A DNA stretch of 8,807 nt from JACDBD01 sp050743385 (GTDB lineage Bacteria; Actinomycetota; Acidimicrobiia; IMCC26256; JACDBD01): assembly GCA_050743385.1 (NCBI GenBank), contig JBOGFJ010000086.1, positions 1 to 8,807 on the forward strand, given 5' to 3'. Below the pieces are notes generated by a model that was given only the letters and a program-made list of their open reading frames with translations, was not told the origin of the DNA and searched no databases. Positions 5,227 through 8,807 of the stretch are shown in pieces; the first letter of the stretch is position 1, and each line of letters begins with the position of its first letter. The translations under genes were made by a program, and so were the position numbers.

Positions 5227-5934
5227 TTACTCGTCGAGGCTGGTGCCCCGGCCCCACTCGGCGATGTCGGCGGCCACCTCGTGGAGCTCGCGCGCGGGCA
5301 CCGGCTCCTGCAGCACCGCGGCCGACCGGATGCGGTCGAGGCGGAAGCTGCGGCCACCCTCCCGCAGCCGGCACCACGCCATCAGGTACCAGTGCTCGTC
5401 GCCCCCGGCGAACCCGTAGGGTTCGACGATGCGGTGGGCGGTGCGCTGGTCGTTGCGGTCGACGTAGTCGAGCTCGAGCACCTTGCGCTCGACGACCGCG
5501 GTCTCGACGGCGCGCACCACGGGCGTCGTCTCGAGCTGGCCGCGCTGCTGCAGCAATCGGATGCGACCGATCAACTCCCGGGCTCCCTCCCGGTCGGTTC
5601 CCGACATCGCCGCCACCAGCTTGCGCAGCGCGGAGCGGGCGGCGTCGCCGAACGGGATCGGCCCACTCGCAGCGAGCGCGACCGCGATCGCGGTGGCTTC
5701 GTCGGCGCTGAAGTTCAACGGCGGCAGCGTCATCGAGGGGTCGACCGAGTAGCCCCCGCCCGGCCCCGGCGTCGACCAGATCGGCACACCCGACTGCTGA
5801 AGTGCCGAGATGTCGCGCTCGATCGTGCGCATGCTCACCTCGAAGCGATCGGCGAGCTGCCGGGACGTACGCGCCCGCGGCGCCGTCGCCCGCAGCACCT
5901 CGACGATGGCGTAGAGCCGATCGGTGCGATTCAC
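5227..5934 (-). CDS. WYL-domain transcriptional regulator (YafY/DeoR-like HTH)
   Basis: A 235-residue DNA-binding regulator. The N-terminal winged helix-turn-helix (about 3-62) is seen as RTDRLYAIVEVLRA, then the recognition region TSRQLADRFEVSMRTIERDISAL (23-45) and the wing GPGGGY (57-62). The C-terminal WYL ligand-sensing domain (about 138-210) has EHWYLMAW (180-187, WYL at 182-184) and RSFRLDRI (195-202). Ligands of WYL proteins include nucleic-acid-type molecules, but none can be named here. I chose GTG at 5934 rather than TTG at 5943: GGCAGG lies 9 nt before the GTG, and family members commonly begin (M)NRTDRLY. It is divergent from the DUF427 gene with 56 bp between starts, and its likely targets are that promoter and its own. 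Confidence 0.9.
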   Translation of the reverse strand: MNRTDRLYAIVEVLRATAPRARTSRQLADRFEVSMRTIERDISALQQSGVPIWSTPGPGGGYSVDPSMTLPPLNFSADEATAIAVALAASGPIPFGDAARSALRKLVAAMSGTDREGARELIGRIRLLQQRGQLETTPVVRAVETAVVERKVLELDYVDRNDQRTAHRIVEPYGFAGGDEHWYLMAWCRLREGGRSFRLDRIRSAAVLQEPVPARELHEVAADIAEWGRGTSLDE

Positions 5935-5943
5935 GGTCCACAA

Positions 5944-5987
5944 CCTGCCAGGGACGGAATGGACGCCGCCATCCCCCGGTTGGCAGG
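5944..5987. promoter_or_regulatory. Concentric dyad in the WYL/DUF427 divergent gap (candidate operator)
   Basis: Outer arms CCTGCCA (5944-5950) and TGGCAGG (5981-5987) share their centre, 5965.5, with inner arms ATGG (5959-5962) and CCAT (5969-5972). Bases 5956-5957 also pair with 5974-5975. The dyad could bind the WYL regulator. However, each outer arm is also the ribosome binding site of the gene it faces (GGCAGG), which alone could explain the outer symmetry. Confidence 0.4.
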
Positions 5988-5990
5988 ACT

Positions 5991-6377
5991 ATGACAAAGG
6001 GACACGCCATCACCATCACGCCCGCCGACGTCCACGTCGAGATCGCCGTGAACGGCGTGAAAGTCGCCGAGTCGGATCGACCGGTCCTCCTCGACGAGAC
6101 CGGCCTCCCCACCCGCTACTACCTCCCCCGCGAGGACGTGCGCGCCGATGTGTTGCGTCCCAGCAACCAGGAGAGCGTCTGCCCGTTCAAGGGCCAGGCG
6201 TCGTACTGGTCGGTCGACGCCGGCGGCGAGGTGCACGACGGTCTCGTCTGGAGCTACGAGACGCCGATCCCGGGGGCGGAGGGCATCAAAGGCCTGTTCT
6301 GCTTCTACAACGAACGCGTCGACCTCACGATCGACGGGGAACACCAGAGCCGACCCGAGACGCCGTACTCGAAGTAG
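5991..6377 (+). CDS. DUF427 domain protein
   Basis: A 128-residue protein of the DUF427 family (small beta-rich cytoplasmic protein, function not established). Typical features are the segment ARVNGVKVAES-like NGVKVAESDRPVLLDETG (21-38), RYYLPREDV (42-50), and the hallmark SNQESVCPFKGQASYWS (58-74) with Cys64-Pro-Phe-Lys-Gly. It ends with GIKGLFCFYNERVDLTIDG (98-116), matching the usual 'G..AFY.E.VD..VDGE' end. The start is ATG at 5991, with GGCAGG close upstream. It is divergent from the WYL regulator and probably controlled by it. It converges on the acyl-CoA synthetase gene with only 6 bp between stop codons, so there is no room for a separate terminator. Confidence 0.9.
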   Translation: MTKGHAITITPADVHVEIAVNGVKVAESDRPVLLDETGLPTRYYLPREDVRADVLRPSNQESVCPFKGQASYWSVDAGGEVHDGLVWSYETPIPGAEGIKGLFCFYNERVDLTIDGEHQSRPETPYSK

Positions 6378-6383
6378 CTCCTG

Positions 6384-7940
6384 CTACTGCACGGAGCGTT
6401 CCCGGCCCTCCCAGTAGGGATCGCGCAGCTCGCGCTTGAGGATCTTCAGCGCACCCGAGAGCGGGAGCGGCTCGTCGCGAAACTCCACCGACTTCGGCAC
6501 CTTGTAGCCCGCGATCCGCTCGCGAGCCCACGCCCGGATCTCGTCGCCGGTGATGGTCACACCCTCCTTGCAGACGATCACCGCGTGCACCGACTCGCCC
6601 CACGTCTCGTCGGGGATGCCGATCACCGCCACCTGTTCGACCGCGGGATGGCTCGCGATCGCGCTCTCCACCTCGGCCGAGTACACGTTCTCACCGCCGG
6701 TGACGATCATGTCCTTCACGCGGTCGACGAGGAAGAGGTAGCCGGCGTCGTCGAGGTAGCCGGCGTCGCCGGTGTGGTACCAGCCGCCGCGGAACGCCTC
6801 CTTCGTCTCCTTGGGCCGCTTCCAGTACTCGCGCATGATGTTGCCCGCACGGGCGCACACCTCTCCCGTCTCCCCGGCCGGAAGCACGCTGCCCTCACCG
6901 TCCTGGATCGAGAGCACGATTCCCCACAGCGGCCGCCCCGCCGACCGGAGGAGATCGCCACCCCGCCGGTGTTCCTCCGGGCCGAGCGACGTCAGCACGG
7001 CCGAGCTCTCCGTCATGCCGTAGCCCTGGTACACGCCCAGGTCGGGGAACATCGCCAGCAGCTTCTCGAGCAGGGGCGTGGGCATGGGAGAGGCGCCGTA
7101 GGTGAGGACCTCGAGTGAGGCGAGGCGCTCGGGGGCGAAGTCGGGGTGCCCGAGCAGCATGCCGATCATGGTCGGCACCATCACGGTCATGGTCACACGG
7201 TGGGTCTCGATGACGTCGAGCACGGCCTTGGGATCGAACAGCGGGACGAACGTCGACAGGCCGCCGCAGGCGGGGATGCCGAGCACGCCGCCCATCGACG
7301 CCGCGTGGAACATCGGCGTCTGGTGCAGGTAGACGAAGTCTTCGTGGAGGCCCCACCGGACCGCCACGTGGTACATGTTCAGCATCTCGGCCCGCTGATC
7401 GAGGAGCACGCCCTTGGGCAGCCCGGTCGTGCCGCCCGTATACATGAGCACGACAGGGTCGTCCTCGTCGGGCTCGTCGGGTGCGATCGGCTTCCCCGCC
7501 GCGATCACGTCCTCGATCGTGAGGTCGTGGGGCACGTCGCCCTCGCCGACGAGGACGACCCGCTCGATGCCGGCCTCTTCCTTCACCGCGTCGATGAGGT
7601 GCGCGAAGGGAGCGTCGACGAAGCAGATCTTCGTTCCCGAGTCGCCGAGGATGAACGCGAGCTCCTGGGGAGCGAGCCGGAGGTTGAGCGGGTTGATCAC
7701 GCCGGCGCCGAGGAAACCGGCGTGGTACAGCTCGAGGAAGTGGTGGCCGTTGAGCGCCATCACCGCGAACCGGTCGCCGCGCTCGACTCGCAGCTCGCGA
7801 CGCAGGCCGTCGGCCAACCGCAGCACCCGCTCGATGTGCTCGCTGTACGTGGCCTCGTAGGGCCCGTCGGCGATGGCTCGCTTGGTCGCGAACCGTTCCG
7901 CGATCGGCAGCAGGTGACGGTTGTAGATCAGTTCCTTCAT
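6384..7940 (-). CDS. Fatty acyl-CoA synthetase (AMP-binding, ANL superfamily)
   Basis: A 518-residue adenylating enzyme that activates a carboxylic acid as acyl-AMP and then joins it to CoA; cytoplasmic. Motifs run in order: P-loop-like YTGGTTGLPKG (167-177), the YGAS segment (281-284), YQGYGMTES (304-312, adenine binding), GWYHTGD (386-392, ribose binding Asp392), DRVKDMIVTGGENVYSAEVE (406-425, hinge and A8), and the C-terminal lysine in LSGALKILKREL (494-505). Lys499 is the expected adenylation lysine. The residue before it is Leu, where most relatives have Gly (GK). Length is normal. The start is ATG at 7940 behind GGGGAGG. Substrate length cannot be read from sequence. It would feed acyl-CoA to dehydrogenases such as those elsewhere in the window. 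Confidence 0.94.
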   Translation of the reverse strand: MKELIYNRHLLPIAERFATKRAIADGPYEATYSEHIERVLRLADGLRRELRVERGDRFAVMALNGHHFLELYHAGFLGAGVINPLNLRLAPQELAFILGDSGTKICFVDAPFAHLIDAVKEEAGIERVVLVGEGDVPHDLTIEDVIAAGKPIAPDEPDEDDPVVLMYTGGTTGLPKGVLLDQRAEMLNMYHVAVRWGLHEDFVYLHQTPMFHAASMGGVLGIPACGGLSTFVPLFDPKAVLDVIETHRVTMTVMVPTMIGMLLGHPDFAPERLASLEVLTYGASPMPTPLLEKLLAMFPDLGVYQGYGMTESSAVLTSLGPEEHRRGGDLLRSAGRPLWGIVLSIQDGEGSVLPAGETGEVCARAGNIMREYWKRPKETKEAFRGGWYHTGDAGYLDDAGYLFLVDRVKDMIVTGGENVYSAEVESAIASHPAVEQVAVIGIPDETWGESVHAVIVCKEGVTITGDEIRAWARERIAGYKVPKSVEFRDEPLPLSGALKILKRELRDPYWEGRERSVQ

Positions 7941-7964
7941 GCGGCCTCCCCGGGGCGGCAGCTG

Positions 7965-7993
7965 ATCCTCGCAGCCGCGAACCCCCTGCTCAA
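7965..7993 (-). promoter_or_regulatory. Candidate promoter of the acyl-CoA synthetase
   Basis: On the minus strand TTGAGC (7993-7988) and GAGGAT (7970-7965) are separated by exactly 17 bases. This fits a housekeeping sigma promoter in a GC-rich actinobacterium. Transcription would begin near 7958, giving a leader of about 18 nt that carries the GGGGAGG ribosome binding site. GAGGAT deviates from TAnnnT at the first base. Confidence 0.45.
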
Positions 7994-8001
7994 GTGCCCT
8001 T

Positions 8002-8033
8002 TTGTGCCTGGTCGGGACCCGCTCCGCTAGCGT
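8002..8033 (+). promoter_or_regulatory. Candidate promoter of the exported coiled-coil protein
   Basis: TAGCGT (8028-8033) fits a TAnnnT -10 box. TTGTGC (8002-8007) could be the -35, but the 20-base spacer is long, so the -35 may be elsewhere. The resulting leader would be about 85 nt (to 8123). I found no known riboswitch in that leader; it contains a GC-alternating run (8064-8072) and the ribosome binding site GGGAGG. Weak call. Confidence 0.3.
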
Positions 8034-8123
8034 GCGCCCTCACACGGGCACCTGGTCTTCTCTGCGCGCGCGGCGTGCACGGATCGGGAGCACCGCGGTC
8101 GCGACACCGAGGGAGGCGGAGCC

Positions 8124-8807
8124 CTGGCACGACGTCGAGTCACCCGTCGTACCGGGTCGGCCCGCGCCCTGCTCACGCTCCTCCTGGCCGGTGTACTGGC
8201 CGGTGGAGCGCTCATCGTCCAGAGCCCGACGACGGCGGCCGGGCAGACCGACCCGGTCGGCGACGCCGAGGCGGCGGTCGCCGCCGCGGCCGCGGCAGCC
8301 GACGATGCCGCCGACGCGTACTTCGCGCAGCTGAACCGCTTCGAGCTGCTCGAGACCGGCATCGTGACCACGGAGGAGCAGCTCGACGAGCTGTCCGCGC
8401 AGGCCAAGAAGCTGCGCCGCGCTCTCCGCGAACGCGCCGCCCTGGCCTACCTCCGCTCCGGGAACGGCAATCTCGAGTTCGGCCTCGGCAGCGAGGAGGA
8501 GGCGCTCGAGACGGCGCGCCGCAAGACGATCCTGAACGAGCTGAACGAGAGCGACAACGACCTCGCCGCCGACCTCGCCGGAGTCACCGACTCGCTGAAG
8601 GAGAAGCGGGCCCAGCTCGAGACCGACCGCGCGGCACAGAAGGAGACGCTCAGTCGCCTGGAAACGGAGCAGGAGGAGCTCGACGCCAAGCTCGCCGAGG
8701 CCCAGGCGCTCAGGAACGAGGCGATCGCCCGCCAGCAGGCGGAGGAGGCGGCCCGGGCGGCGGCCGAGGCGGCCGCGGCCGCCGAGGCCGCAGAGGCGGC
8801 GGAGGCC
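8124..8807 (+). CDS. Exported coiled-coil protein, likely N-terminal part of a cell-wall hydrolase (3' end outside window)
   Basis: 228 residues are visible and open to the edge. Residues 1-40 form an export signal: a basic n-region (ARRRVTRR), a hydrophobic core LLTLLLAGVLAGGALIV (16-32), and an Ala-rich exit near 38-41. Residues about 47-228 are a long heptad-rich, Glu/Ala/Lys-rich coiled coil. It includes RERAALAYLRSGNGNLEFGL (102-121), resembling the 'R.RA.A.Y..G' hairpin of EnvC/NlpC-associated coiled-coil modules, and it ends in an EA-rich tail. In such proteins a catalytic or LytM/NlpC/transglycosylase domain often follows, but it is not in the window. There is no in-frame ATG, GTG or TTG between the stop at 8028-8030 and the signal peptide. 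CTG at 8124 has GGAGG (8112-8116) at 7-nt spacing and gives a natural MARRR-type N-terminus. Confidence 0.8.
   Translation, partial: MARRRVTRRTGSARALLTLLLAGVLAGGALIVQSPTTAAGQTDPVGDAEAAVAAAAAAADDAADAYFAQLNRFELLETGIVTTEEQLDELSAQAKKLRRALRERAALAYLRSGNGNLEFGLGSEEEALETARRKTILNELNESDNDLAADLAGVTDSLKEKRAQLETDRAAQKETLSRLETEQEELDAKLAEAQALRNEAIARQQAEEAARAAAEAAAAAEAAEAAEA

Noticed and set aside
7146..8030. 294-residue open frame on the plus strand opposite the acyl-CoA synthetase
   Set aside because: Antisense shadow of a gene with all ANL motifs; no recognisable motif, rich in His/Arg/Val as expected from reversed GC-rich codons.
8034..8123. Possible cyclic-di-AMP (ydaO-type) riboswitch before the coiled-coil protein
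   Set aside because: These riboswitches often precede actinobacterial cell-wall hydrolases, so I looked for one. The 90-nt leader is short and I could not find the conserved core segments.
8700..8807. Ala/Glu-rich GC-repetitive end as a possible DNA repeat
   Set aside because: It is in frame with the coiled-coil gene and codes for an EA-rich helix. The repetition is explained by the protein.

Overview
The window is very GC-rich bacterial DNA, densely packed with genes and with strong third-position G/C bias. FadE-type acyl-CoA dehydrogenases, a ferritin-like diiron oxidase, a WYL regulator and DUF427 together point to an actinobacterium with broad lipid or xenobiotic catabolism. An Acidimicrobiia-like lineage is a guess from gene style, not something the sequence proves. 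I see no mobile element, CRISPR array, tRNA or rRNA. Ten genes fill the window, and no gap exceeds about 185 bases.

Left part (1-2450). The 5' part of an acyl-CoA dehydrogenase (minus, running off the left edge) follows an ArsC-family thiol reductase (minus). The ArsC gene is divergent from a ferritin-like diiron oxidase (plus), with only 45 bp between the start codons. A nested inverted repeat sits just past the diiron gene, between convergent genes.

Middle (2452-4726, minus). A compact probable operon encodes an acyl-CoA dehydrogenase, then Aat (leucyl/phenylalanyl-tRNA-protein transferase), then a small NTF2/SnoaL-like protein. The first gap is 20 bp and the last two genes overlap by one base (TGATG).

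Right-middle (4788-6377). A WYL-domain regulator is followed on the same strand by a VOC/glyoxalase-fold protein, and is divergent from a DUF427 gene. The divergent gap has concentric dyad symmetry. The gap before the VOC gene can form alternative hairpins.

Right part (6384-8807). A fatty acyl-CoA synthetase (minus) is convergent with DUF427. After a 183-bp divergent promoter region comes the N-terminal part of an exported coiled-coil protein on the plus strand, of the kind found in cell-wall hydrolases. Its only sensible start is a CTG codon behind a strong ribosome binding site.

Functionally, the acyl-CoA synthetase (activation), two dehydrogenases (alpha,beta-oxidation) and the diiron oxidase fit acyl-chain or hydrophobic-substrate metabolism. 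The regulator, VOC protein and DUF427 look like a small separate module. I found no clear new multi-gene system. The more unusual points are the CTG start, the overlapping divergent promoter candidate at the arsC/diiron junction, the leader structures around the regulator, and the co-transcription of aat with an acyl-CoA dehydrogenase.
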